Below are positions 39,674-48,444 of a DNA stretch of 64,000 nucleotides, one piece after another (position 1 is the first letter of the stretch; every line of letters begins with the position of its first letter). The position numbers and the translations under genes are program-made. Source of the stretch: CAVVZJ01 sp963752755 (GTDB taxonomy: Bacteria > Planctomycetota > Planctomycetia > Isosphaerales > Isosphaeraceae); contig CAVVZJ010000001.1 in the NCBI GenBank assembly GCA_963752755.1, positions 2,480,001 through 2,544,000 on the forward strand. Reading direction: 5' to 3'. The notes below the pieces were generated by a model. The model saw only the letters and a list, made by a program, of their open reading frames with translations, was not told the DNA's origin and made no database searches.

Positions 39674-40828
39674 ATGAGTCGCGAATTGTCCCGAGTCTCC
39701 GCGAGGCTCATCCCGGGAGGGTTTCTCGGGATGATCGTGCTCGTCGGGCTCATGGAATACATGATCCGGCGTCACGATGCCGACTACATCGATCCCGGCG
39801 CCTGGGACTTTCGCGCCACGGCCGGCGCCGTCGGGTCCAGGACGGCGAACCGCGAGGTCCTCGGCTTCGGCGACAGCCTCCTCAAGCTCTCGACCATCCC
39901 GCGCGTCATCGAGCAAAACGCCGGGATGCGGTCCTTCAACCTCGCGGTGGCCGGCAGCCAGACGCCCCTGAGCTATTTCCTGCTCCGGCGGGCCCTCAAC
40001 TCCGGCGCCGAGCCCGAGGCCGTCCTCCTCGAATGTGCCCCCGCCTTGCTCCGCCTCGGACCGCGGCACAACCTGGACAACTGGTCGCACGCCCTCAACC
40101 TCCTCGAAGCCGCGGAACTCGCCTGGGCCGCGCAGGATTCGGACCTCTTCGCCCGGGTCTCGCTCGGCTGCATCTTCGGCTCCGTGCAGAACCGCCTGGG
40201 TCTCCGCAACGCGATCCAGCTCGCGCTCGACGGCCAGGAGAACCCAAAACGCTTCGAGACCCGCGCCTTCCGCCGCAACTGGGCCGAGTGCGACGGCGCC
40301 CAGATCATGCAGGTCAACCCGAAGCTCCGCCATTTCCCCCTGGACCTCGAACACTGGCGGCTCCAGTTCTATCCGGCCTGGGTCTGCCACCCCGTCAATA
40401 ACGGTTTCCTCCGCCGCTTCCTCGACCTCGCCGCCGAACGTCATCTGAAGGTTTACTGGGTCATCCCGCCCATCCTGCCCAAACTGCAAGCTGCCTGCGA
40501 GCGAGGCGGGTTCACCGCCGAGCAGGACCGGTTCCTCCACGCCCTGGTCGAACGCTATCCGAACGTCGTCGTCGTGGATGGCCGCCGCCAGGACTACGAC
40601 CCCGCCGTCTTCCTCGATCCCAACCACCTCGGCCGCGACGGGGCCTACACCTTCACCGTCGAGCTGGCCCGCATCCTCCGCCAGACGTGCGACCCCGGCA
40701 CCCCCGAGAGCAGCCTGCGCTGGGTCCACCTGCCTCCCTTCGTCGCCCGACATGTCGAGGACAACATCCACGACGTCCGCCAGACGATGGCCGAGATCGA
40801 GAGCCAGGAGGCGTCCGCCCGTCGCTGA
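39674..40828 (+). CDS. SGNH-like membrane-anchored protein (copy B)
   Basis: 384 residues from ATG 39674. One N-terminal membrane span (LIPGGFLGMIVLVGLMEYMI), then LGFGDSLLKLSTIPRVIE with the GDSL Ser, FNLAVAGSQTPLSYFLLRRA, VYWVIPPILPKL, VVVVDGRRQDYDPAVF and DPNHLGRDGA with the canonical Asp-x-x-His. It is a clear paralogue of the SGNH gene at 33.7 kb, and the match to SGNH hydrolase block V is better in this copy. Likely extracytoplasmic acyl transfer or removal on a glycan. It ends the FkbM-GT4-SGNH run. Confidence 0.78.
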   Translation: MSRELSRVSARLIPGGFLGMIVLVGLMEYMIRRHDADYIDPGAWDFRATAGAVGSRTANREVLGFGDSLLKLSTIPRVIEQNAGMRSFNLAVAGSQTPLSYFLLRRALNSGAEPEAVLLECAPALLRLGPRHNLDNWSHALNLLEAAELAWAAQDSDLFARVSLGCIFGSVQNRLGLRNAIQLALDGQENPKRFETRAFRRNWAECDGAQIMQVNPKLRHFPLDLEHWRLQFYPAWVCHPVNNGFLRRFLDLAAERHLKVYWVIPPILPKLQAACERGGFTAEQDRFLHALVERYPNVVVVDGRRQDYDPAVFLDPNHLGRDGAYTFTVELARILRQTCDPGTPESSLRWVHLPPFVARHVEDNIHDVRQTMAEIESQEASARR

Positions 40829-41645
40829 ACGGCTCTCTCGAAACGCCATGCTCCCTCCTCAGCACCTCCCCGCCCGGGCACCCTCGGTTCGTCCCGACCC
40901 CGAACCGATTCGCGCCCGCATCCCGATTCTGTGCTATAATTACCGCTAGCTCCTTGGCAATCCGGTTGCAATCCCAACCCCCACTCCCGCCCTGGAGACG
41001 CGACGCCTCCGCGCGTCCCGGGCGCCGAACGAACTTCAAGATAGGTAAAATGACCTTCCTAAGTTTCAACGAAGCTTGACATTGCGATCAAGAGCCCGTC
41101 GCCGACGAAAGCGTCCTCCCGGCGTCCTGATCCCGTCCCGGACGCGTCGCGAGCGCGTCGCCTGGGAGTTCCCTCACCGTCCGGAGCGTCGGCCTGCGGT
41201 CAAAAAAAAGCGGCCTCCGCGTCCTGCCGGAGTCGGTTCCCGACGCGTCGCGACTCTGGGTTCGGAGCCTCCCGCCCCGTTCGGAAGAGCCCGGGATGCC
41301 GACCGGGATCGAGCCCGAGGCGCCTCGGGAGGAGGTCTCGCCGTGTTCCGGTTTCTTGATCGGATGGACTCCACCCACCCGACCATTGCCGGAAAAGCCT
41401 TCTCGTCCACCCTCTCCTACGGGATCGCCGCGAGCGGTTGCCATGGCCAGGAGAAGTCGGACCGACTCTGCCTTCCAGCAGGTGACGGTTCCCGACGATC
41501 CGGTCCCCTCCCCGAACCCGCGGATGCGGCCCGGTTTGACCTGGTGGGCCCGCCGCCCCCGGCTGTCGTCCGGCCGGGCCAGCCGGTGGCGGCTGTTCCC
41601 CAGGAGTCGGGCTCGAATCGGACCCCATCAGAGCGGGTTCGTGTC
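40829..41645. other. 817-base region without a recognisable gene
   Basis: No frame here has family-like sequence or a good ribosome site; long open frames (for example 41076-41718 on either strand) are Arg/Ser/Pro-rich by-products of GC-rich DNA. The region holds an extended -10 box at 40932-40940, an A-rich run at 41203-41210, and a repeated word CGACGCGTCGCGA or close to it near 41145 and 41245. It separates the SGNH gene from a converging glycosyltransferase gene. Confidence 0.6.
40932..40940 (+). promoter_or_regulatory. Extended -10 promoter element
   Basis: TGCTATAAT is a perfect extended -10 in a region of about 65% GC. No good -35 is seen 16-18 bases upstream, which extended -10 promoters do not need. 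Transcription would run into the 700 bases with no recognised gene, against the minus-strand glycosyltransferase. Confidence 0.45.
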
Positions 41646-43103
41646 TCAGGCGACCTGCGATCCCCGCTCCTCCAGCCGCCCCAGCGCCCGCCTCCAGCCC
41701 TCCGCCACGACCTCGCAAGCCGCAAAGTCGGCCATCCGCGACCGTGCGGCCGCGGCCATCGCGTCGTAGCGGGATCGTTCCGCGAACGCCACCTCGGCAC
41801 TCGTGAGGAAGGCGTCGCGAAGGTCGGACCAGACCAGGCGGTTCCAGTACGTCTCGGTCCGCTGCTCCGGGTCGTGGGGCCAGAACGTCGGCTCGGGGTG
41901 AGCCCCAATGACGAAGCCCACCGAATCGTCGAGGTAGTCAGCCATCGCCGTGTGCCTCGGCGCGATTGACGGCCGGCCCGCCGCCAGGGCCTGTTGCAAG
42001 GGCAAGCAGGCCCCCTCGGCTCGACTGGCGTTGACGTAATAGGTTGTCGACCGGAAGAGGCTGGCCATCTGCTCGTCACTGAGAAAGTCGGTCAGCAGCA
42101 CGACCCGGCAGCGGTGAGTCAGGCCCAGGTCTTCGTAAACCGCGCGGAATTCGTGCAGGTCGTGGAACTCCCGGCTCGCACTCGTGGCCAGCTTGAGCAC
42201 GAGGGTCACGTCGGGACGGTCACGAAAGGCGAGGAGGAACGCGGTCAGGATATCCCGGGCGTTCTTGCGGCGGTCGCTCGGGTTGAACAGGCTCGTGTAG
42301 ACGAGGCCGGAAAGCGTCAGTGGCGTGCTCGGCAGCAATGGCAAGGGCTCGTCGGGTATCCGCAGGACCGTGCGTCGGACGCGCTTGATCCGCTCGATCG
42401 TCCGGGCATTGAGCCAGCGGCGGACGTACCGGCGATAGCCGGCGCGGAGGGCCCGCTTCCAGAAGGCGGCGCGGGGACCTTGGGGGGCCGTCGCTTCTCC
42501 CGTGGCGACGGGCGGCGTGGCGTCGCCTCCCAGCACGAGGTGACGGCAAACGATTGACCAGGAGTGCTCCGGGTTCCAGGCGGGAACGTCGAATGCCTCC
42601 GCCGCCAGCGGCACCGGCACAACCTCGAGGGGTCGGGTGACGCCGCTCTCGCGGAACGCCTCGGCCGTGAAGCGGCAGGCCGTGACGATCAGGTCGGCCC
42701 CCTGACACATCCGCCGCCAGTTCTGGCGTGTGTCGAAGCCGAAGTCCCGATCGGGGATGCGGGGGAACTCCCAGAACGGGAAGAGGACCGTGGGCACGTC
42801 GGGCGTAAAGTAGGCGTTGTGCGGCGGGTGCAGGACGAGGTAGATCGGCCGGAGCCCCTCGGCCGCCGCTCGCGAGGCGAGGTGCGACAGGCTGCTCTCG
42901 GGTCGGGCGACCAGTTGCCACGTCCCCAGCCGCTCGAGCGCGGGTGTCACAGCCTTGAGCACGAACCCGTAAGAATAATCGGCCGACCCGAGGTGCCGCT
43001 TCAGGTCGCCGACGCAGCCGGTCGTGCTGATGAAGAAAGCGTACCGCCGCGACGGCCTCGCGGCGGTCGGCCCCTCGGCGGTGGAAACGCGGGTGGCAAG
43101 CAT
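41646..43103 (-). CDS. GT-B glycosyltransferase-like protein (copy B)
   Basis: 485 residues from ATG 43103. It is a paralogue of the gene at 34.8 kb: LFPFWEFPRIPDRDFGFDTR, ADLIVTACRFTAEAFRESGV, LTLSGLVYTSLFNPSDRRKN, FRDRPDVTLVLKLATSASRE, YYVNASRAEGACLPLQQALA, IAPRHTAMADYLDDSVGFVI and WPHDPEQRTETYWNRLVWSD are near-identical in both. The N-terminal region begins FFISTTGCVGDLKRHLG, equivalent to the other copy's LVSTTPHAGGIRHHLG. Substrate unknown. Frame intact. Confidence 0.78.
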   Translation of the reverse strand: MLATRVSTAEGPTAARPSRRYAFFISTTGCVGDLKRHLGSADYSYGFVLKAVTPALERLGTWQLVARPESSLSHLASRAAAEGLRPIYLVLHPPHNAYFTPDVPTVLFPFWEFPRIPDRDFGFDTRQNWRRMCQGADLIVTACRFTAEAFRESGVTRPLEVVPVPLAAEAFDVPAWNPEHSWSIVCRHLVLGGDATPPVATGEATAPQGPRAAFWKRALRAGYRRYVRRWLNARTIERIKRVRRTVLRIPDEPLPLLPSTPLTLSGLVYTSLFNPSDRRKNARDILTAFLLAFRDRPDVTLVLKLATSASREFHDLHEFRAVYEDLGLTHRCRVVLLTDFLSDEQMASLFRSTTYYVNASRAEGACLPLQQALAAGRPSIAPRHTAMADYLDDSVGFVIGAHPEPTFWPHDPEQRTETYWNRLVWSDLRDAFLTSAEVAFAERSRYDAMAAAARSRMADFAACEVVAEGWRRALGRLEERGSQVA

Positions 43104-43249
43104 CGGGCGGCCCCTCCTGGCTCGTCCCCGCGCGCCGTCGCCCGCCATCCTGGCCGACTTCCCCGCGCGGGGCCCCAACCTAACCCCGCAAGCCCCGGGC
43201 GTCAACGCAAGCTGCGTGCCCGCGGACCCCGCCTCCGCCCGTTAGCCGA

Positions 43250-43277
43250 TTGACCCACCTTCCGATTCTGGTACGAT
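43250..43277 (+). promoter_or_regulatory. Sigma70-type promoter directed toward rny
   Basis: TTGACC (43250-43255) and TACGAT (43272-43277) are 16 bases apart, and TGG just before the -10 makes it an extended -10. The predicted start is near 43284. Confidence 0.5.
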
Positions 43278-43753
43278 CGGGATTTGACCCCATCACGGAG
43301 ACGTGTCGGGGACGCCTGAATGATAGGCGGGGATCGTGGCTCTGCCCCGGCTGGCTGGCCGGCGGAGTTCTTTTTCCGCCCCGAAGTTGTGATAGGAACA
43401 TCGGTTGTGTGCCTTTCCGACCGCCCGGGTCGTGACCGCCAGCCGCCTCCATGGCTGGCGCGCGCTGTCCGTGTGGATTGAGGAGGGCCGCCGCCGGAGA
43501 CGACACACCACCGCGGCCTGTCTCGCGACCATTCGGCCAACTCTGATGATCGAGCTCCTCCTGGGATTCCTGGCCTACCTCGGGATCGCCGCGCGCCCTC
43601 GTGGCGTCCTGGCGATGCCGCTGAGCGGCTCGACCCGGACCGGGGCCCGAGCGGTTGCGGCCTCGCGAGCGGCATCGTGGAAGGATGGGATGGTTTGGGA
43701 ATCTGAACCAGTCGGCTGACCCGCCTCCGGGCGGGCTCGGCCGCAGACATTGC

Positions 43754-43780
43754 CACCCCCGGCGGCCCTCGCCGGGGGTG
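43754..43780 (+). promoter_or_regulatory. Perfect 11-bp hairpin in the rny leader
   Basis: CACCCCCGGCG (43754-43764) pairs fully with 43770-43780 around a 5-base loop. No T-run follows, so it is better viewed as an RNA stability or regulatory element than a terminator. Confidence 0.5.
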
Positions 43781-43976
43781 CGCCGTGACCGCACCTGGTC
43801 TGCGACCCTTCTCCCCATCGCCGGGTTCTCCCACCCGGCGGCCCCCCACCGGGTCCTGGTGGGTCGTTGACGGCGTCGGCCCCCGACCCCTCCCTCTCCC
43901 CCCGTCGCCCGGCCTTCGCGCCGATCTCGCGACAGCCCGGGGCCGGGAGTAGATCCTAGAAAGGTGGGGCCTGGAC

Positions 43977-45549
43977 GTGGACCCGGAGACCATCAATCTC
44001 TTAGTCGGACTGTTCGTCGGACTGGCGCTCGGACTCGGCGGGGCCTTCGGCGTCCTCCAGGCTCTCTCACGCCTCGGCCTCCGCACCGCTCGCGCCCAGG
44101 CCCAGGAGGTCCTCGCGACCGCCCAGCTCCAGGCCGAGACCATCCGCAAGGAGGCCGACCTCCACGCCAAGGAAGAGGCCCTCCGACGTCGCGAGGAGAT
44201 CGACCGCGAGATCGACGAGTCCCGCCGCGGCCTCCGCGAGCAGGAGGCCCGCCTCGAAAAGCGCGCCGACACTCTCGACCAGAAACTCGACTTCATCAGC
44301 AAGAAGGAACGCGACTTCGAGAACGTCCAGCGCTTCCTGGCCGAGCAGCAGGAGGAGGTCCAGCGCAAGAACCTGGAGCTCAAGAACGTCCTGGCCGAGC
44401 AGCGCGAACACCTGCTCCGGATCGCCGGCTACTCGGCCCGAGGAGGCCCGCGAGATTCTCTTCGCCAGGCTTGAGGAGGAACTCGCGCACGAGGTCGGCG
44501 GCCGGATCCTGCGGCACGAGCAAGCCTTCCGGGAGACGTCGCAGCAGAAGGCCCGCGAGATCCTCGCCACCTGCATCCAGCGCTACGCCGCCGCGCACAC
44601 CGCCGAGACCACCGACCAGCACCGTCGACATCCCCACCGACGACATGAAGGGCCGGATCATCGGCCGCGAGGGCCGGAACATCCGCGCCTTCGAGAAGGC
44701 CACCGGCGTCGACGTGATCGTCGACGACACGCCCGGGCATCGTCATCGTCACCGGCTTCGACAACATCCGCCGCGAGATCGCCAAGCTCTCCCTGGAGAA
44801 GCTGATCCAGGACGGCCGCATCCACCCGACCCGGATCGAGGAGATCGTCGCCGAGACCCAGGAGGAGATGGAGGAGCACATCCTCCAGGTCGGCCGCCAG
44901 GCGGCGCAGGAGGCGAACGTCGCCGGCCTTGCACGAGAAGCTGCTCGACTACCTCGGCCGGCTGAAGTTCCGCACCAGCTACTCGCAGAACGTCCTGCGG
45001 CACTCGATCGAGGTCGCCTACCTGACCGGCATGCTCGCCGAGGAGATCGGCCTCGACGGCGCCCTCGGCCGCCGCTGCGGGCTGCTGCACGACATCGGCA
45101 AGGCCGCCGACCACGAGATGGAAGGCGGCCACCCCGCCATCGGCGCCGAACTCTGCAAGCGGTTCGGCGAGGGCAAGGAGGTCGTCCACGCCGCCCTCGG
45201 GCACCACGACGACCTGCGGGTCGACTACCCCTACACCGTCCTCGTCGCCGCCGCCGACGCCATCAGCGCCAGCCGCCCCGGCGCCCGTCGCGAGACCCTG
45301 GAGAAGTACGTCCGCCGGCTGGAGGAGCTGGAAGGGCTGGTCTGCGGCTTCCCCGGCGTCGAGCAGGCCTACGCCATCCAGGCCGGCCGCGAGGTCCGCG
45401 TCATGGTCGACAGCGACCAGCTCGACGACGCCGCCGCCGCCAAGCTCTGCCGCGACATCGCCCAGGCCATCCAGGACCAGTTGACCTACCCCGGCGAGGT
45501 CAAGGTCACGGTCCTCCGCGAGACGCGGGCCGTCGAATACGCACGCTGA
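43977..45549 (+). CDS. rny: Ribonuclease Y (four single-base insertions)
   Basis: Membrane-bound endoribonuclease that starts mRNA decay. GTG 43977. The parts in order are an N-terminal anchor (LLVGLFVGLALGLGGAFGV), a long coiled coil (to about residue 155), a KH domain (VDIPTDDMKGRIIGREGRNI), and an HD domain (SQNVLRHSIEVAYLTGMLAE, CGLLHDIGKAADHE). The span is 1573 bases, one more than a multiple of three. Removing one base each near 44448, 44605, 44738 and 44925 gives a continuous 522 residues, the normal length, so the breaks are very likely errors. ymdB follows, the common partner of rny. Confidence 0.92.
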
Positions 45550-45614
45550 TCGGCGCGTTCTGCGCGAGAATTGTTGCGATCCCTTCGTGCTCGGACCGCC
45601 TGGAACCCTCGCTC

Positions 45615-46444
45615 ATGCCCCTGAAGATCCTGTTCATCGGCGACGTCGTCGGCTCGCCCGGCCGCAAGATCGTCGGCCAGGTCCTGCCGCGGCTGATCCA
45701 CCGCTGGGAGCTCGACCTGGTCGTCTGCAACGCCGAGAACGCCGCGGGCGGCTCGGGCCTGACCGTCGGCACCTACGAGGAGCTGGTCGAGGCGGGCGTC
45801 GACGTCTTCACCCTGGGCGACCACGTCTACCGCAAGGACGAGGTCTTCGCGCTCTTCGAACGGACCGACCGCCTCTGCCGGCCCGCCAACTTCCCCCGCG
45901 ACGCCCCCGGCCCCGAGCTGGTGCTGGCCCAGGCACGCGACGGACACGGTCGTCGCCGTCTTCACCGTGCTGGGCCGCACCTACATGAAGCCCGTCGACT
46001 GCCCGTTCCGCGCCGCCGACCGGGTGATCGAACGGATCGGAGGCGCCGACCCGGGTCATCATCGTCGACATCCACGCCGAGGCCACCAGCGACAAGCAAC
46101 TGCTCGGCCGCTACCTCGACGGCCGGGTCTCGGCCGTGCTCGGCACGCACACGCACGTCCCGACCGCCGACGAGCAGATCCTCCCCGGCGGGACCGCCTA
46201 CCAGACCGACGTCGGCATGACCGGCCCGTACGACTCGATCATCGGCCGCCGCTTCGACCGGGTCCTCGCCGCCACGCTCACCGGCATCCCCCACCACTTC
46301 GACGTCGCCACCGGCGACCCCCGGCTCTGCGGCGCCCTGGTCGAGATCGACCCGCGCTCCGGCCAGGCCCTCGCGATCCGCCGCGTCGCGGTCAATCAGG
46401 AAGAAGCCCGCGGCCTCCTCACCGACTCCCCGTCCAGCCACTGA
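45615..46444 (+). CDS. ymdB: YmdB-type metallophosphoesterase (two single-base insertions)
   Basis: Calcineurin-like phosphoesterase of the YmdB family, active on 2',3'-cyclic nucleotides in Bacillus. ATG 45615. Motifs: ILFIGDVVGSPGRKIV, VVCNAENAAGGSGLT, VFTLGDHVYRKDEVF, RPANFPRDAPG, IIVDIHAEATSDKQ, VLGTHTHVPTADEQILPGGT and YQTDVGMTGPYDSIIG, which hold the metal-binding Asp, Asn, Glu and His residues. Two extra bases, near 45945 and 46050, break the frame; removing them gives 275 residues. It lies 65 bases after rny. Its stop abuts the stop of the converging kinase-like gene. Confidence 0.88.
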
Positions 46445-47461
46445 TCAACGACTCCTGAGCGAAGTCCATCCCGCTGCATCGGTCAGGCCCATGATCCGGT
46501 CGACACCGCGAACGAGTCCTTTGCGGACGGCCTGGGGATCGTCGAAGGTGCGGTTCTCCCGGTAATGCCAGCGGGCCCAGTGGCCTCCGATCAGCAATGA
46601 GGTCGAACGCTCGAAGACGCCGATCAGGCGGCTCGTGTCGGGTCCAAGAGGGAAGACAGACTCGTAAGCGGTCAGTGCCGAGCCCCGCAAGGCCCGATCC
46701 TCGCCGACCCAATCGGCGAGCAACCGCGCCAGGTCGGCCGCCGGGCTCTCGACGGCCATCGCACCAAAGTCCACCAGGCCCGTGAGCGTCGCGTCGCGAA
46801 ACAGGAAGTGCTCGGGCCGGGCGTCGCGCAAGCAAGGCTGGACAGGGACAGGCCGGCTCGCCTCGCGCCGGAGTTCCTCGACCACGGCGGGTGCCAGCCG
46901 ACGTGCCAGCCGGGACCACTGGGTGGCCAGTTCCCTCTCGGCCGAAGCCGGAGCACGACGCAAGTGGCCCGCCAGCTCATCGAAGCCGCTGGTCAACCAG
47001 GCCGTGATCTCGTGAGCCCTCGCGGCCAGTCCCACGCTCGGCCCGACGCCTCCCTGATGGACCAGCGCCGCATGCAGAGCCCCCAGGCCCACGAAGCCGG
47101 CGCCCAGGCGGTCCCGTTGCGGCGGGCGGTCCGGTTCCGCCTCGCCGGGCATCCAGGGCTCAAGCTGCCAGAGCGGACCTGCGACATGCTGGAAGGTGTG
47201 GCCTTCGCGGTCGGCGATCGGCAACGGAATGAACGGCAGGTCCCGCAACGAACCCAGCCAGCCGTGGATGCACTCCAGCGTTGTCCGATCCGGCGATCCT
47301 GGCGGCCACGCCCTCAGGAGCAGCGTGCCCCGGCCGGCGGCGAACCGCCAGAGTCGCGCCCCGCTGAAACCTCCGGCATTACCGAGAGGCTGCGGCGGAG
47401 CGAGCGGCCGGCAATCGGCAGGATAGGCGGCCAGGACGGTCCGGAGGACTTCGTGAGACAT
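46445..47461 (-). CDS. Phosphotransferase-like protein (APH fold)
   Basis: 338 residues from ATG 47461 (a TTG at 47491, in frame, would overlap the PlsC stop). It has an aminoglycoside-phosphotransferase/homoserine-kinase fold: GGFSGARLWRFAAGRGTLLL for the nucleotide loop and LRDARPEHFLFRDATLTGL followed by VDFGAMAVESPAADLARLLA for the catalytic and metal loops. The usual HGDxHPxN is LRDxxPEH, keeping the Asp but not the His or Asn. The substrate is not known. It follows PlsC on the same strand and may be its operon partner. Confidence 0.72.
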   Translation of the reverse strand: MSHEVLRTVLAAYPADCRPLAPPQPLGNAGGFSGARLWRFAAGRGTLLLRAWPPGSPDRTTLECIHGWLGSLRDLPFIPLPIADREGHTFQHVAGPLWQLEPWMPGEAEPDRPPQRDRLGAGFVGLGALHAALVHQGGVGPSVGLAARAHEITAWLTSGFDELAGHLRRAPASAERELATQWSRLARRLAPAVVEELRREASRPVPVQPCLRDARPEHFLFRDATLTGLVDFGAMAVESPAADLARLLADWVGEDRALRGSALTAYESVFPLGPDTSRLIGVFERSTSLLIGGHWARWHYRENRTFDDPQAVRKGLVRGVDRIMGLTDAAGWTSLRSR

Positions 47462-47487
47462 GGGGAATCGGCTGAGGCCGGGATCCT

Positions 47488-48270
47488 TCAAGCGGTCGCG
47501 GGCACGGCTTCCGTCTCGGGGGTAGGGGCTAGAGCCTCGGCCCCCGCGTTGCCCTGCACACGACTTTGCAGGGCCTGGATCGCGTCCATGATCCGACGGG
47601 TCGCCTCTGCGAGCGACTCCCGCTCGGTCTCGCCATCGAGCCGGAGGTCGGACAGGTCGATCGGCGGGCCGAAGATCACCCCGGCCTCCGAGGGCGTCAG
47701 GATCGACTCGGCGATCTCATTTGTTGTCGGCGTTCCCCAGAGATAAGCCGGGATGACCGGCACGCCGGCCCGCAGCGCGATATAAGCTGCCCCCGGCTTG
47801 CCTTCCCCGAGCATGCGGCCCGAGGTCGGATAGATCCGGCCCTCCGGGAAGATCGGCACGACGCGGCCTTCCCTCAAGGCCCGGATCGCCGCCCGGGTTG
47901 CGGAGAGGTCGCGGCCGTCTCGCTTCACCGGGATGCAGCGGACAAGGTCGTAAAAGGGGCGGAGCAGCCGCCACTCATAAAACTCCTGGGCGATCATGAA
48001 CCCGAGTGCCCGCCGCGTCATCGCCTGGAGCAGCATGTGGTCGATGCCGCAGGTGTGGTTCGCCACCAGCAAGGCCGGGCCGCTCTCGGGCAAGGCTCGC
48101 GACTCCGACAGGTCGAGCCGGTGCCAGATCCCGCAATACAGGCGATTGAGCCACCAGAGCACCAGCGTCAAGCCGTAGAAGTCGGGCCGTCGCCGTTCCG
48201 CGCGGGGACTCAACAACCAGGGAGAGAGCAACAGGACGGCGGCGAGGAGCAACAACGTCAGAGGTGTCAT
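47488..48270 (-). CDS. plsC: 1-acyl-sn-glycerol-3-phosphate acyltransferase (PlsC family)
   Basis: 260 residues, ATG 48270. An N-terminal membrane span (LTLLLLAAVLLLSPWLL) is followed by the acyltransferase blocks: VANHTCGIDHMLL (NHx4D), FYDLVRCIPVKRDGRD, VVPIFPEGRIYPTSG (FPEGR) and VPVIPAYLWGT. It adds the second acyl chain to lysophosphatidate at the inner membrane. Other lysophospholipid acyltransferases share this pattern, so the substrate is not certain. The C-terminal 25 residues are Ala/Pro-rich. Confidence 0.82.
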   Translation of the reverse strand: MTPLTLLLLAAVLLLSPWLLSPRAERRRPDFYGLTLVLWWLNRLYCGIWHRLDLSESRALPESGPALLVANHTCGIDHMLLQAMTRRALGFMIAQEFYEWRLLRPFYDLVRCIPVKRDGRDLSATRAAIRALREGRVVPIFPEGRIYPTSGRMLGEGKPGAAYIALRAGVPVIPAYLWGTPTTNEIAESILTPSEAGVIFGPPIDLSDLRLDGETERESLAEATRRIMDAIQALQSRVQGNAGAEALAPTPETEAVPATA

Positions 48271-48320
48271 CCGCGGGCTCAGTCAACGGTCGAGTGTGAG
48301 GGGTCGGTCTGGCTTCGCGA

Positions 48321-48355
48321 GCCGGCGCGGAGTGATCGTTCCTCCCCGCGCCGGC
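48321..48355 (-). terminator. Probable terminator of the DUF1559 gene
   Basis: A perfect 10-bp GC stem (48321-48330 with 48346-48355) with a 15-base loop follows the stop of the minus-strand DUF1559 gene by 90 bases. There is no clear T-run. Confidence 0.45.
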
Positions 48356-48444
48356 CCTGAACCATTTCATCAATGATTCCTCGCGAATGCCAGCACCGAC
48401 CGCAGCCGTTTTCCCCGAGCTTCGACGAGGAAATCAGAACCGGC

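Larger units (their letters stand above)
43104..43976 (+). other. Long leader upstream of rny, no recognised gene
   Basis: 873 bases between the divergent glycosyltransferase and rny starts. The only sizeable open frame (43405-43719, 104 codons) has no family match by eye and poor start context. The region holds a promoter-like element at 43250-43277 and a perfect 11-bp hairpin at 43754-43780, so it may be a roughly 690-base untranslated leader or a separate RNA. Confidence 0.5.

Noticed and set aside
41076..41969. Coding frame in the SGNH/GT-B gap
   Set aside because: Arg/Pro-rich with no start context; the second half is the shadow of the glycosyltransferase.
43405..43719. 104-codon frame in the rny leader
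   Set aside because: No ribosome site, no family-like sequence, and the end overlaps the hairpin region; possible but unsupported.
43977..45549. Programmed frameshifting in rny
   Set aside because: There are four independent single-base insertions with no shared slippery site or stimulator; sequence error is simpler.
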